From: Fibrobacter succinogenes
GTDB taxonomy: Bacteria; Fibrobacterota; Fibrobacteria; Fibrobacterales; Fibrobacteraceae
Assembly: GCA_902791475.1 (NCBI GenBank)
Contig: CADAWC010000003.1
Location: forward strand, 62,001-126,000
Direction: 5' to 3'
DNA length: 64,000 nucleotides
The translations under genes were made by a program, and so were the position numbers. This document shows, piece by piece, positions 26,000 through 36,200 of the stretch. The notes under the pieces were generated by a model. That model saw only the letters and a program-made list of their open reading frames with translations, did not search any database and was not told the DNA's origin. Position 1 is the stretch's first letter; each line of letters opens with the position of its first letter.

Positions 26000-27127
26000 A
26001 TGCTCGACTATTCTCAAGTTCCAAGTCCCTGTTTCGTACTTGACGAAACACGTCTCCGCCGCAACATGGAAATCCTCGCCGATATCCAGAACAAGACCGG
26101 CGTCAAAATCATCTGCGCGCTCAAAGGTTACAGCTTCTGGCGTTCATTCCCGCTCATTGGCGAATACCTCGCCGGCGCCACCGCCTCTAGCCTCAACGAA
26201 GCACGCCTCGCTCGCGAAGAGATGAACAAGGAAGTCCACGTCTTTGCACCCGTCTACGAAGACGACGAAATCGACGCCATCCTCGATGCTGCGGACCACA
26301 TCACGTTTAACAGCTTTTCGCAGTGGCAGCGATTCAAGGACAAGACTCTCGCCCACGGCGTGAGTGCCGGCATCCGCGTGAACCCAGAATTTTCGACAGT
26401 CGAAACCGACATTTACAACCCTTGCGGTAAGTTCTCCCGCCTCGGCGTGACCGAAAAAGAATTCAAGCCCGAACTCCTCGACGGCATTGACGGTCTCCAC
26501 TTCCATGCACTTTGCGAACAAGACGCTGACGCTCTCGAAGGCGTTCTCGCCGCATTTGAAAAGCACTTTGGCAAGTACCTCCCGCAAATGAAGTGGGTGA
26601 ACTTCGGCGGTGGCCACCACATTACCCGTAAGGACTACCACCGCGACGAACTCGTGCGCATCCTCAAGGATTTCTCCGCACGTTACCCGCACTTGCAAGT
26701 CATCATGGAACCGGGCGAAGCCATCGGCTGGCAAACAGGCGAACTGGTGGCAAGCGTTGGCGACATCGTCCACAACGAAATGGATATCGCTATTCTGAAC
26801 GTTTCCATCAGCGCCCATATGCCGGACTGCCTCGAAATGCCGTACCGCCCGAACATCATCGGTGCAGCATTCCCAGGCGAAAAAGCTTACACGTACAAGC
26901 TCACGGGCAACTCCTGCCTCGCCGGCGACCAGCTCGGAGACTACTCTTTCGACAAGCCGCTCAAGGTCGGCGACCGCATCATTTTCGAAGACATGATCCA
27001 CTACACGATGGTCAAGACCACGTTCTTCAACGGAGTGCGCCACCCGAGCATCGGCAAGTTCGACGAAAACGGCAAGTTCCACCTGCTGCACAAATTCACG
27101 TACGAGCAGTTTAAGGAGAAGCTGTAA
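26000..27127 (+). CDS. nspC: Carboxynorspermidine/carboxyspermidine decarboxylase
   Basis: NspC is a PLP enzyme of the alanine-racemase fold that decarboxylates carboxy(nor)spermidine in the alternative polyamine pathway. The 375-residue protein opens VPSPCFVLDETRLRRNM. The PLP lysine lies in IICALKGYSFW, the phosphate-binding and His region in GLHFHALCEQDADALE and WVNFGGGHHITR, and the catalytic Cys/Asp region in SAHMPDCLEMPYRP and LAGDQLGDYSF. The partner carboxynorspermidine dehydrogenase gene is not in the window. Its stop codon abuts a heptanucleotide array. Confidence 0.95.
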   Translation: MLDYSQVPSPCFVLDETRLRRNMEILADIQNKTGVKIICALKGYSFWRSFPLIGEYLAGATASSLNEARLAREEMNKEVHVFAPVYEDDEIDAILDAADHITFNSFSQWQRFKDKTLAHGVSAGIRVNPEFSTVETDIYNPCGKFSRLGVTEKEFKPELLDGIDGLHFHALCEQDADALEGVLAAFEKHFGKYLPQMKWVNFGGGHHITRKDYHRDELVRILKDFSARYPHLQVIMEPGEAIGWQTGELVASVGDIVHNEMDIAILNVSISAHMPDCLEMPYRPNIIGAAFPGEKAYTYKLTGNSCLAGDQLGDYSFDKPLKVGDRIIFEDMIHYTMVKTTFFNGVRHPSIGKFDENGKFHLLHKFTYEQFKEKL

Positions 27128-27251
27128 TTAGGAATTAGGTATTAGGGATTAGGTTACAGGATAAACAATCTCGGCTCCGCCGCCCTTATATAGACGCACG
27201 AAGTGCGTGATACTAGCCTTAAAACCTACAACCTAAAACCTGACACCTATA
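27127..27251. repeat. Inverted heptanucleotide array, TAGGTTA flavour (copy B2)
   Basis: The left arm (ATTAGGA ATTAGGT ATTAGGG ATTAGGT TACAGGA) starts at the nspC stop. Hairpins around CGGCTCCGCCG and ACGCACGAAGTGCGT (27194-27208) follow. The right arm is AACCTAC AACCTAA AACCTGA CACCTAT. The hairpin order is reversed relative to copy B1. Confidence 0.83.
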
Positions 27252-27276
27252 CATGCCCCATACCCGAATTTTTATC

Positions 27277-27693
27277 ATGCGTTTCACATCCGAACAAGAC
27301 ACATACAATTGGGCGTTAGAATTTGCGAAGTCGCTGAAGGTCGGCGATAAGGTTGCCCTCTACGGGAATCTCGGCGCAGGCAAGACCGTCATTAGCCGCG
27401 GCATCTGCAAAGGGCTCGGCTTCGAAGGCACAGTCTGTTCTCCGACCTACACAATTCTCCACGAATACCCGAACAACCCGCCCATATTCCACTTCGACCT
27501 TTACCGTCTCGAAGGCGGCGCAGACCTCTACGAAGTCGGCATGGATCCGGACTATCTCGAAAGCGGCATCAGCCTCATCGAATGGCCCGAACGATTAGAA
27601 GAAAACGACGCAGGCATCACCCACGTCGTTAAAATTCAAATTATCTCGGAAACCGAACGCGAAATTACAGTTGAAAAGGTTTCTAGGGATTAG
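27277..27693 (+). CDS. tsaE: tRNA threonylcarbamoyladenosine biosynthesis ATPase TsaE
   Basis: TsaE is the small ATPase needed with TsaB, TsaC and TsaD for t6A37 formation. The protein has Walker A GNLGAGKTVISRG, SPTYTILHEY, FHFDLYRLEGGADLYEVGMD and the conserved SLIEWPERLE. It is 138 residues from ATG 27277; an earlier ATG at 27253 would add eight residues that are not family-like. Neither start has a clear ribosome site. The last three codons and the TAG stop are already part of the following repeat array. Confidence 0.95.
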   Translation: MRFTSEQDTYNWALEFAKSLKVGDKVALYGNLGAGKTVISRGICKGLGFEGTVCSPTYTILHEYPNNPPIFHFDLYRLEGGADLYEVGMDPDYLESGISLIEWPERLEENDAGITHVVKIQIISETEREITVEKVSRD

Positions 27694-27785
27694 GCTTTAG
27701 GTCTTAGGTTTTATAATCGCGGCTTCGCCGCCAAATTTAATACCTAATTTCCCTAACCCCTATAACCTACAACCTATTACCTATT
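27684..27785. repeat. Inverted heptanucleotide array, TAGGTTA flavour (copy B3), overlapping two stop codons
   Basis: The left arm (CTAGGGA TTAGGCT TTAGGTC TTAGGTT) includes the final codons and stop of tsaE. The right arm (ACCTAAT TTCCCTAACCCC ATAACCT ACAACCT ATTACCT) runs through the stop codon of the convergent gene at 27781-27783. A hairpin GCGGCTTCGCCGC lies in the centre (27719-27731). Confidence 0.85.
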
Positions 27786-28473
27786 TCGCTTTTTTACGCT
27801 TACCCTTGCGAGCAAGTTTCTTGTTCGCTTTTTCTATAGAATCGGCAACTGCCTTTGCACGGAGTTCTGCAGCGATCTGAGCCAAGGAATCCGCAATAGC
27901 CTTTTCCCTTGCAATCGAATCGGCACGGGCAGCGGCAGCAGCAACGCTAGCCTTGACAGCATCGTTATTGGCAATATTGTTCCAATCCTTGCGGTCACCC
28001 TGATTCAAGAGCATCGGGCCCTTGTAATCCTTCACAACGTTATATGCAGCAACCGTATCACGGGCAGCCATAGCGCCCATAGCTTCAGCATACAAGTCCT
28101 TCTGCTGGTTGCGCAAGTCTTCGATAGCACCCAAGCGGTTCTGGCGGAGGATTTCCATAGTATCGCTCACAAAACCCAAATCCCAGGTTTCGTTGTAGCA
28201 AGATTCAGCTTCGACATACTTTGCCGCATCCGTTTCTGCAGCGACAAACAAGGCGTCGCACTGAGCAAATGTATCGGCACTTTTCTGCTTAGCATATTGG
28301 TAGTAGTAATAACCACCCACGATTAAACCGGCGAGCACCAGCAAGAACACGCCATCTTGCCAGCCCATAATCGGCGCCTGCGGAAGCTTCGGTCTACCAT
28401 TGATTGTTTCACCGGCTTCCAGTTTTTCTTCAGCCTCGTCAAACGGGCTTTTTCCATTCAAGAAACTAAACAT
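27781..28473 (-). CDS. Hypothetical single-pass membrane protein with Ala/Lys-rich C-terminus
   Basis: I do not recognise the family. The 230-residue protein has a cytoplasmic N-terminus with many charges, one transmembrane helix (about 41-60, DGVFLLVLAGLIVGGYYYYQ), a helical region with paired Cys (QCDALF, SCYNETW), and a long Ala-rich coiled-coil-like tail (AAAARADSIAREKAIADSLA) ending in a basic cluster (KKLARKGKRKKAK). Such a shape suggests an envelope-anchored helical protein. It lies 9 bp downstream of the SufE-like gene on the same strand, so it probably shares that transcript. Confidence 0.7.
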   Translation of the reverse strand: MFSFLNGKSPFDEAEEKLEAGETINGRPKLPQAPIMGWQDGVFLLVLAGLIVGGYYYYQYAKQKSADTFAQCDALFVAAETDAAKYVEAESCYNETWDLGFVSDTMEILRQNRLGAIEDLRNQQKDLYAEAMGAMAARDTVAAYNVVKDYKGPMLLNQGDRKDWNNIANNDAVKASVAAAAARADSIAREKAIADSLAQIAAELRAKAVADSIEKANKKLARKGKRKKAK

Positions 28474-28482
28474 AGAGTCGTC

Positions 28483-28929
28483 CTATTTTTTTGAAATTGC
28501 GTCAAAGACGCGTGCATATAAATAAATCTGTTTCAAAAGGCTTGCAAAACCGTTCGAACGAGTCGGCGAAAGCCCGACATTGAGTCCAATCTGCTGGAAA
28601 AACGTCGGATCCACCGAAAGGATATCGGCAGGAGCCATGTCGTTGAAAATCTGCAAGGCAAGTGCACCGAGACCACGGCTAATCAGCGGGTTCGTCGTGC
28701 CACCTTCTACATCCATCTCAAAATGGATTTTTGCACCATCAAACTTCGGAACCAGATACATTGTCGAGGCACAACCCTGAATAATGAACTTTTCCGCCTT
28801 GAGGGAGGCATCCATTCCCTTGTGCTCACGAGCCAAATCCAAGAGGAACTTCCACTTGTCATCCGGATCTGTGAACGATGCAAATTTTGCTCTAATCTTT
28901 TCTTGACGATCAACAATACTTTCTGACAT
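28483..28929 (-). CDS. SufE-family sulfur acceptor protein
   Basis: The 148-residue protein fits SufE/CsdE: the N-terminal FASFTDPDDKWKFLLDLAR, then the acceptor cysteine in IIQGCASTMYLV (family VxGCxSxVWL), and NPLISRGLGALALQIFNDM. SufE takes persulfide sulfur from the cysteine desulfurase SufS for Fe-S assembly. ATG 28929 is used; a second ATG two codons earlier is also possible. No sufS or sufBCD is nearby. It starts 8 bp after the flavoprotein gene and is probably cotranscribed with it. Confidence 0.88.
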   Translation of the reverse strand: MSESIVDRQEKIRAKFASFTDPDDKWKFLLDLAREHKGMDASLKAEKFIIQGCASTMYLVPKFDGAKIHFEMDVEGGTTNPLISRGLGALALQIFNDMAPADILSVDPTFFQQIGLNVGLSPTRSNGFASLLKQIYLYARVFDAISKK

Positions 28930-28936
28930 AATCATA

Positions 28937-30133
28937 CTAATGCAAAAAAGAACGCATTTTCCAAATTACAGATGGGCAAGACCAAAGCACCGCAAAGAAA
29001 ATTCGGAGCAAAGTCTGCTTTTCACGCGGGAGCTTCGAAAGACGCATTGCCGCCTTGTCAAACTGTTCATCCTTGATTTTTGCAAGTCCAGGCTTTGCTC
29101 TCGCAATCTGCAAATGAGACTTTCCAAGCTTAGCCATCCAACGATCAAGAACAGATGCTTCAATACGGGCACGAGAGTCATCGTCCGTTGCATTCAGCCA
29201 TTCATGGACCGCTTCCGCCGTAATCTTTCCGCTCAAAAGCGCTTCAACAATTCCCGAACGGCTCAACGGATTCACACAACTTGCAGCATCGCCCGCCTTA
29301 AAAAGACCACACTTGGCAAGCGGCTTATTAGACTGCCCGCAGGCAATCATGCCCCCATAAATCGCCTTGATTTTTGCATTCGGGTAATGCGTCGCAATAA
29401 AATGCTTGAGCTTTTCACGCAAAGGCATATCCGGCTTTGCATCCTTCGAAAGCACAAAACCGACATTCACTTCCTTGCCATCACGCGGGAAAATCCAGCC
29501 ATAACCGCCCGGGAACTCACTACCATAGAACAGGTCGATATGGTCGCGCTTATGCTCTATCCCTTCGGCCACCGCAAAAATGCCCGGTTCCAAATCCGTA
29601 TCGCCCGATTCAATCCCTTCAAGGCACGGAATACCACGCGTCAGGCGGCAGCCGGGACCACTGGCATCAATAAAAGCGTCAGCCGAAAGCGAGAACATTT
29701 CTCCGCCCACCTGGACATTCAAATTCCAGCCTTTTTCAGCCTTTTCAATGCTTTTCACAAGCGCATCAAAACGGCATTCAACGCCCGCTTCGACGCAAGC
29801 ATCGGCAATCGCATGGTGGAATTTCGAACGATCGAGCAGACGACCGCAGTCCTTGCTGTAAAATTCAGCCTTATAACCCTTAGGCGACGTAAAATAGATG
29901 CCCGAAAGGCTTCCACGCACCCAAGATTCATCAATAGGCAACAAATCGTTCAAACGATGGGTCGATACAGCTTCGGCACAAAAAATGGGTTCCTTCCAGG
30001 GTTCCTTTTTGTCCAAAAGCAGGATTTGTCCAGCACCGCCCGTCAATTTTCCAAGCTGGTAAGCAGCCATAAGACCGGCCGGACCTGCCCCGCAGATCAC
30101 CACTTTGTAAGAATTTGAACGAAAACAAGTCAT
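28937..30133 (-). CDS. Geranylgeranyl-reductase-like FAD-dependent oxidoreductase
   Basis: The 398-residue flavoprotein has an N-terminal dinucleotide fold (VVICGAGPAGLMAAYQLG), a second motif FIDASGPGCRLTRGI and the C-terminal GLFKAGDAASCVNPLSRSGI, which is the GD motif of the p-hydroxybenzoate-hydroxylase fold. The overall pattern (WIFPRDGKEVNVGFVL, SGIVEALLSGKITAEAV) is that of the geranylgeranyl reductase family, which saturates isoprenoid chains. In this organism a quinone or prenyl substrate is possible, but unproven. It is first in a group with the SufE-like gene. Confidence 0.85.
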   Translation of the reverse strand: MTCFRSNSYKVVICGAGPAGLMAAYQLGKLTGGAGQILLLDKKEPWKEPIFCAEAVSTHRLNDLLPIDESWVRGSLSGIYFTSPKGYKAEFYSKDCGRLLDRSKFHHAIADACVEAGVECRFDALVKSIEKAEKGWNLNVQVGGEMFSLSADAFIDASGPGCRLTRGIPCLEGIESGDTDLEPGIFAVAEGIEHKRDHIDLFYGSEFPGGYGWIFPRDGKEVNVGFVLSKDAKPDMPLREKLKHFIATHYPNAKIKAIYGGMIACGQSNKPLAKCGLFKAGDAASCVNPLSRSGIVEALLSGKITAEAVHEWLNATDDDSRARIEASVLDRWMAKLGKSHLQIARAKPGLAKIKDEQFDKAAMRLSKLPREKQTLLRIFFAVLWSCPSVIWKMRSFLH

Positions 30134-30257
30134 TTCAACGTAAAATTAGTATTTATTTGGTCAGTTTTTATTTTTCATTGTTAGTTTTGCAATTTTTTTA
30201 GTTATTTTAGGGCTATCCGTTATTTGATTTACTTTTTTTCATAAAGGGAATTTGACT

Positions 30258-31571
30258 ATGAATATGAAGAACGTCTATAAATTTGGTCTCTGCCTCCTTG
30301 GTGCACTCGCGCTCAACGTGTCTGCACAGGACTTCAGAGGTAAAGACCTGAACACCTCCTTCCGTGACAAGCGTATCGACAACTATCAGTTCCAGAAGGC
30401 AAGAGCCGTCAAGGGCGTTACGGACTTCCAGCGCTCTGCCGGTGAATCTCCGGACTTCGAAGGCGCAATCCTTCCCGAAGTCTCTTTCCGCAATGCCGTG
30501 ATTAGCGGCGCCAACTTCGAAGGTGCAAACCTCAAGGGTGCAACGATTAGCGGCGCAGACATTCGTTCTGCAAGCTTCGAAGGTGCAAACCTCGAAGGCG
30601 CAAACCTCTACCGCGCAACGCTTCTCGATAGCAAATTCCCGAAGGCAAACCTCAAGGGCGCCCGTCTCGACGCCATGAAGGTTTCTGACGAATGCGATTT
30701 CAGCAAGGCAGACCTCACCCAGGCTTCCGTGATGGACATGGACCTCACCCGTGCTGACTTCAGCAAGGCAAACCTCACCAACACGAACTTCTCACGTTCC
30801 TTGATGGCTAACAGCGACCTCCGCAAGACCACCATGGAAAAGACGGACTTCACGGCTTGCAACCTCATCGCTGCAAACTTCTCCAGTGTGAAGCTCAACA
30901 ACGTGAACTTTGCCAAGGCAGGTCTTTCTCAGGCTGACTTCGACGGTGCAACGTTCAACAACGTGAACCTCCAGGAAGCAGACCTTTCCTTGACCACCTT
31001 CAATGACGTGGACCTCTCCAGAACGCAGCTCCAGAAGGCCAAGTTCGCCCAGTCCAAGGTCAAGAACATGAAGTTCAACGGCCAGGACTTGAACGGCGTC
31101 ATCTTCGACAAGGGCGAAGTTTCCAAGAGCACATTCGACAAGACCAAGCTCAACAAGTCTTCGTTCTTTGACGCAACCGTTAGCAAGAACGTGTTCAACT
31201 ACGCTGAACTCATGAAGGCAGTGTTCGACGGTGCCTACGTTTTCAAGGACATTTTCGACAACGCAGACCTCACCAAGGCAGTCTTTGCAAACTCCACCAT
31301 CGAACGCTCCGCATTCAACAATGCTCAGCTCTCCGGTGCAAACTTCTCTGGTGCTAAGCTCATCAAGGTCACCTTCATCAACGCAAAGATGGAAGGGGTC
31401 AAGATTGACGCTGACACCAAGATGGAAGACGTGGACTTCTCTGGTGCAGACCTCACCGGTGCAAAGATCGAAAAGTTCACTGCCAAGAAGGTGATTTACA
31501 ACGAAAGAACTAAGTTCCCCAGCGGTTTCGATCCGCGTGCATACGGATTCAAGAGACCGGGCGAAAAATAA
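30258..31571 (+). CDS. Exported pentapeptide-repeat protein
   Basis: A signal peptide (about 1-24, LCLLGALALNVSAQD) is followed by almost uninterrupted pentapeptide repeats of the A(D/N)LxX type across about residues 70-420 (ANFEGANLKGATISGADIRS, ADLTQASVMDMDLTRADFSK, and similar). The repeats predict a long right-handed quadrilateral beta-helix in the periplasm or outside the cell. Most described members of known function, such as gyrase-protecting Qnr/MfpA proteins, are cytoplasmic, so that role does not fit. ATG 30258 has AAGGGAA 7 bases upstream; the longer TTG frame does not. The gene is monocistronic, with a terminator after it. Confidence 0.93.
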   Translation: MNMKNVYKFGLCLLGALALNVSAQDFRGKDLNTSFRDKRIDNYQFQKARAVKGVTDFQRSAGESPDFEGAILPEVSFRNAVISGANFEGANLKGATISGADIRSASFEGANLEGANLYRATLLDSKFPKANLKGARLDAMKVSDECDFSKADLTQASVMDMDLTRADFSKANLTNTNFSRSLMANSDLRKTTMEKTDFTACNLIAANFSSVKLNNVNFAKAGLSQADFDGATFNNVNLQEADLSLTTFNDVDLSRTQLQKAKFAQSKVKNMKFNGQDLNGVIFDKGEVSKSTFDKTKLNKSSFFDATVSKNVFNYAELMKAVFDGAYVFKDIFDNADLTKAVFANSTIERSAFNNAQLSGANFSGAKLIKVTFINAKMEGVKIDADTKMEDVDFSGADLTGAKIEKFTAKKVIYNERTKFPSGFDPRAYGFKRPGEK

Positions 31572-31594
31572 GTCCTATTGAATAACGGAATTTA

Positions 31595-31627
31595 GGGACG
31601 CTCACTTGAGCGCCCCTTTTTTATTTT
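31595..31627 (+). terminator. Rho-independent terminator after the pentapeptide-repeat gene
   Basis: GGGACGCTC and GAGCGCCCC pair around ACTT and are followed by TTTTTTATTTT. It lies 24 bp after the stop and directly abuts array B4. Confidence 0.85.
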
Positions 31628-31749
31628 AGGTAATAGGTCATAGGTTTTAGGTTGTAAGAATAGTTTCATGCACTTGGTGCATCTGTAAAGGCGCGGCGAA
31701 GCCGCGATTACTTACCTAATCCCTAACCCCTACAACCTAACCCCTAACT
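31626..31749. repeat. Inverted heptanucleotide array, TAGGTTA flavour (copy B4)
   Basis: The left arm is TTTAGGT AATAGGT CATAGGT TTTAGGT. The centre has ATGCACTTGGTGCAT (31668-31682) and CGCGGCGAAGCCGCG (31692-31706). The right arm is TACCTAA TCCCTAA CCCCTAC AACCTAA CCCCTAA. It lies between the convergent pentapeptide gene and radA, next to the radA stop. Confidence 0.84.
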
Positions 31750-31750
31750 T

Positions 31751-33142
31751 CTACTTCTTATCCATAAGCCAGCTTATAGCTTCGGAAAGTGAATGCACCC
31801 GCACGACCTTCATCGATCCCATATTCTCCGAAAGTTTGCAACTCGCCGGAACAACGGCTTCCGTCATTCCTAGACGGCTAGCTTCCTTGAGCCTCTGGTC
31901 CAAAAGACTTACGCCACGCACCTCACCCGACAGTCCAAGCTCGCCAATCGCAATCGTCTGTCGCGAAAGCGGAATTCCCAAATGGTTACTCGCCACGGCA
32001 AGCGCAAGCGCCAAGTCCGAAGACGCATCGTTCACCTTCATGCCGCCGGCAATGCTTGCAAAAACATCCGAGGCACCAATCGTCACGCCACCAAACTTTT
32101 CCAAAAGCGCGAGAATAATTGTAAGGCGTTTCGGGTCAATCCCTGCAGCCACACGCTGCGGTACTGCAAAATTCGTCTGATTCACAAGCGCTTGAGTCTC
32201 GAACAAGAGCGCACGGGAGCCTTCCATCGTACAGCAGACAGCACTCCCCGGAGTCGGCGGTACACCCTCCTGCAAAAAGACCTTGCTCGGATTCAGTACA
32301 GGGTTCAACCCGTGACTCGTCATCTCGAAAACTCCGATTTCATCGGTGGCGCCAAAACGGTTCTTGATAGTGCGCAAAAGCCTGTACTGGTGATTTCGGT
32401 CGCCCTCGAAATACACGACCGTATCGACCATATGTTCCAAGATTCTCGGACCAGCAATCTGCCCGTCCTTCGTCACATGCCCAATGAGAATCGTGATGCA
32501 CCCAGAATTCTTCGCAAAGACCATTAAATCAAGAGTGCATTCACGCAGTTGTGTTGCACATCCGGGAGTTCCAGCAAGGTCACTTTTATAAACAGTCTGG
32601 ATAGAGTCAATCACAAGCACCTGAGGCTTTACCTCTTTTGCCTGCTCTAAAATCTTTTCGAGATTGGTTTCGCAGAGGAGCATCATGTCACTCCCCGAAA
32701 CATTCAAGCGTTCGCTGCGAAGTTTTACCTGGCACGCACTTTCTTCACCACTCACGTATAAAGCCTTGACTCCCGCCGCATTCATCGTCGCAAGTGTCGT
32801 GAGCACAAGCGTCGACTTACCGATTCCCGGGTCCCCCCCAATCAGCACCAGGCTTCCCGGCGCAAAGCCACCACCAAGCACACGGTCAAATTCCGAATTC
32901 GCCGTGCTCAAGCGCCGCGTATCTTCTGTCGCAACATCCTTGAGCAGCACCACCTTATGGACAGGCCCGCCAAGCCCACGTCCCGTGCGCCCAGCCCCTT
33001 CCAAATTTCGTTCAATCACATGTTCCTTAAGCGAACTCCACGCCCCACAAAACGGGCACTTGCCAGCCCATTTCGGTGTCGTATTGCCACATTCTGTACA
33101 GAGATACTCAATTTCTTTCTTCGACTTATTTAGTGCTACCAT
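31751..33142 (-). CDS. radA: DNA repair protein RadA
   Basis: RadA is a RecA-like branch-migration ATPase in recombination. The protein begins with a C4 zinc finger (CTECGNTTPKWAGKCPFC), then Walker A GGDPGIGKSTLVL, the RadA-specific KNRFGATDEIGVFEM motif, and a C-terminal Lon-protease-like domain (SSDLALALAVASNHLGIPL, GELGLSGEVRGV) in which the proteolytic residues are not expected to work. ATG 33142 gives 463 residues, close to the normal 455-460. It stands alone, 100 bp downstream of the large signalling gene's stop. Confidence 0.97.
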   Translation of the reverse strand: MVALNKSKKEIEYLCTECGNTTPKWAGKCPFCGAWSSLKEHVIERNLEGAGRTGRGLGGPVHKVVLLKDVATEDTRRLSTANSEFDRVLGGGFAPGSLVLIGGDPGIGKSTLVLTTLATMNAAGVKALYVSGEESACQVKLRSERLNVSGSDMMLLCETNLEKILEQAKEVKPQVLVIDSIQTVYKSDLAGTPGCATQLRECTLDLMVFAKNSGCITILIGHVTKDGQIAGPRILEHMVDTVVYFEGDRNHQYRLLRTIKNRFGATDEIGVFEMTSHGLNPVLNPSKVFLQEGVPPTPGSAVCCTMEGSRALLFETQALVNQTNFAVPQRVAAGIDPKRLTIILALLEKFGGVTIGASDVFASIAGGMKVNDASSDLALALAVASNHLGIPLSRQTIAIGELGLSGEVRGVSLLDQRLKEASRLGMTEAVVPASCKLSENMGSMKVVRVHSLSEAISWLMDKK

Positions 33143-33242
33143 GAGCACCAATATAATAAAAGTAGAATGTCAAAAGGTGACAATATACGGAAAATTTCCC
33201 GCCCATAGGACGGGAAATTGATTTTTGCATGGAGGAAAAGCT

Positions 33243-36200
33243 TTATATCAATTCATTTTTGGCATGCGTAACATCCGAAACGGTAATGATGTACTTGTCA
33301 GAACCATTATACAGCGATTTTGCGCGAACGAACTTCACATGTCCATCTTCAAGCGTCAGAGTTCTGCCATAAGTTTCACCAGAAGCACTATTTCGATTAG
33401 CCCGTTCCATAAACGCTTCCACAGAGCAAACAGGCATCTGGAACAACTTACAGAGATTCTCTATCGAATCCGATATAGACCTTTGGACATACATGGGCTT
33501 GCCATCTACGCTTGAAAGCGTGAGCATTTTATCTGTATTTCCATCAATGTAGATAATCTGATCATACAGGTTCAAGACAACGGCGTCCGTCAATTCCTTG
33601 TAGGCTTCAACATCCGTATCATTTTCGTTCTGTAATTTTAGAATGATATCACCAGAATCAGGATCGGCCATCATATCAAATGTTGACTTGATAGAGAACC
33701 AGCCGTTCTTGAAGTTGTAATTTAAGTTCAGCGGAGGAACCGGACGCTTATTTACATAAGCCAGAATCAGCTTTTCACGAGTGTAATTAGCCGTTTTCTG
33801 GACATTCACGCTATCTTTCGACATCAGACCCGACAGGTAGTTGTAATGAGCATCGTAAGTGTACTTGCCATTCATTTCTTCCGGAATATAGCTAATGCCT
33901 TCCATTCTGATAACCGGAGAATTTTTCGTAAGGTTCCAGAACAAGAACGCCTTATATCCCGGTTCGTACGACTTGGTATGAGTAGCCTCACCCGAAGCCA
34001 TAAACAACTTAAACGCATTTTTGCGACCAAAGTAGTTCTTCAAAGCCATATCGTCTTCAGAGACGAATACAGACAAAATTCGTCCATACGGCGTATCCCT
34101 AAAGAAACGTCCTACGTGGTAAATTCGCTTGACTGTACCTTTCTTAGTCTTGATGCGATAGGTTGTCTGCGTCGGCAAAGAGCTGCCACTGCGGAACAAC
34201 GTTTCAAGTTTTTCGTCTACCGTAGCATAATCTTCAGGAAGCACGGCACCTTCAAGCTTATTACCCGCCAGACAGCGGAAATCATCAACACTGTCGCAGT
34301 CAAAAATTTCAAGCGCACGGCCATTCACGTAAAGAATGTCACCGGTCATAGCCTCCAGAAGAATCACGCCACCAGGAACGTATTCCATATAGTTTAGAGC
34401 AAGCTGGTGGAGCAACTCCGTATTCTTGATGGCTCCGTCAATTTTGGACTTGACTTGTTCCTTGTTGCTGATAGGCGTCAAGATAAACTGATAAGCCCCT
34501 AAACGGACGCCTTCCTTTGCTAGTTCCATGTTATCCGACATCACGACAAAAGGAATCTGGAATTCACGCTTTTCCCCTCTGAACTTCTGGATGATCTTAA
34601 AGCCATCAATTTTAGGGAGGGCCGCATCGATTAACGCTATCGAAATCTTATTACCATATTCCAGCAAAATATTCAAGACCTGTTCACCATCTTCGGCAAA
34701 CAACAGATTGTAATCCGACCTTAAAATACCTTCAAGAATGGACCTGTTCGGCAAATTGACCGTCGCAAGCAAAATAGTCTTTGCATCTACTGGGAACTTT
34801 ACGACATTTTGAGAACCAGACGAACTGTCTTCAGCGCTCACATGAGTATTGCGTAACGACATGTCGTAAATACGGACGCCATTGATATCGGCAATCAACC
34901 GACCCGTCAAAAAAACGTAGGTTCCGTGAGTGGCGTAAGTCACCTGCTGAGGCGCCCTGTATGCCGCCTGCTGTATTTCACGGAGTTTGTTGTAAACCGG
35001 GTTTTTCGGGTCGTTGCTAGCATCCTCGGCGTCCTTGAAACCGCTAAAGCCAAGGCTTTGGAGCTGTTCTTCGTACTGCTTATTTACAAACAGGAACTTG
35101 AATATTCCATTTTCAAACGACATGACCGCTTTAGGCGTATCCACCAAATAATCTAGGCTACCGAGCCTAGAATAGACGAGACGCGATTTCGGGTCTTCAA
35201 TATGCATCCCCATAGCCGCCATGTGTCTAAGCGTCTCTTTTAAAGGCATGGGTTTTCCGTAATAATAGCCCTGGACCTTTTCGCAACCAATGCCCTTCAA
35301 GAACTCCATTTGCTCCTTGGTCTCGACACCTTCGGCAAGAGTCTTAAGCCCAAGGTTTTTCGCCATACGGACCGTCGAACGAATAATGGTGCGCGAGGCC
35401 TCGTTGAAATTCGAGAGGAACACCATGTCAATCTTGAGTTCATCGAACTTATAGTCCTTAAGCGTATTGAGCGAAGAGTATCCGCTACCAAAATCGTCCA
35501 TCCAGACTTCGTAACCGGCCAAACGGAATCTTTGAATTTCGTTTCGGACATACGAATCCGAAGCCATAATGCTTTCCGTAATTTCAACGCGAATGTAATC
35601 GCGATCAATCTTGTACTTGTCTAGCGCACGTTCGACAACTTCAAAAATATCACAGCCGATAAAGTCCAGACGCGACAAGTTGAAAGAGACCGGGACCACG
35701 GGGTTTCCGTCATCCATCTCCTCACGCATTTCTTTACAGACTATGTTGATGACGTGGCTATCAAGCTTATGGATCTGGCGAGATTCTTCGAGAGCGCCAA
35801 TAAAGACCGCCGGATTCAAAAAACCGTATTGCGGATCCACCCAACGGGCCAGCGCTTCCATACCGCAGAAAGTTTCCGTAATCGTACGGACCACCGGCTG
35901 GTAGTAAACCTTGATATAGCCATTCTTTATAGCCTCATCAATGTGGTTTACTACGTAATTCTGCAGCACAAGCGCCTTGCGCAAGTCATCATCGTAATAA
36001 CGAATAAAGTTATCACCCGACAGCTTCTGGACCTTGCATGCAATTTTCGCTTTTTCACTCGCATTGAGCATGTCCTCAAATTCATCAATTTTACAAAGGC
36101 CGACATTGACGTCCATAGAGATTTTCGAAATGACACTCTTGACATACTTGCGGACTTCGTTCAGCTTTTCTTCTGCGTTGCGGTTGTCGGCTACGATTGT

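Noticed and set aside
20040..31749. CRISPR arrays in the TAGGTTA-type repeats
   Set aside because: The unit is 7 bp with no unique spacers of uniform length, the arms are inverted, and there are no cas genes in the window.
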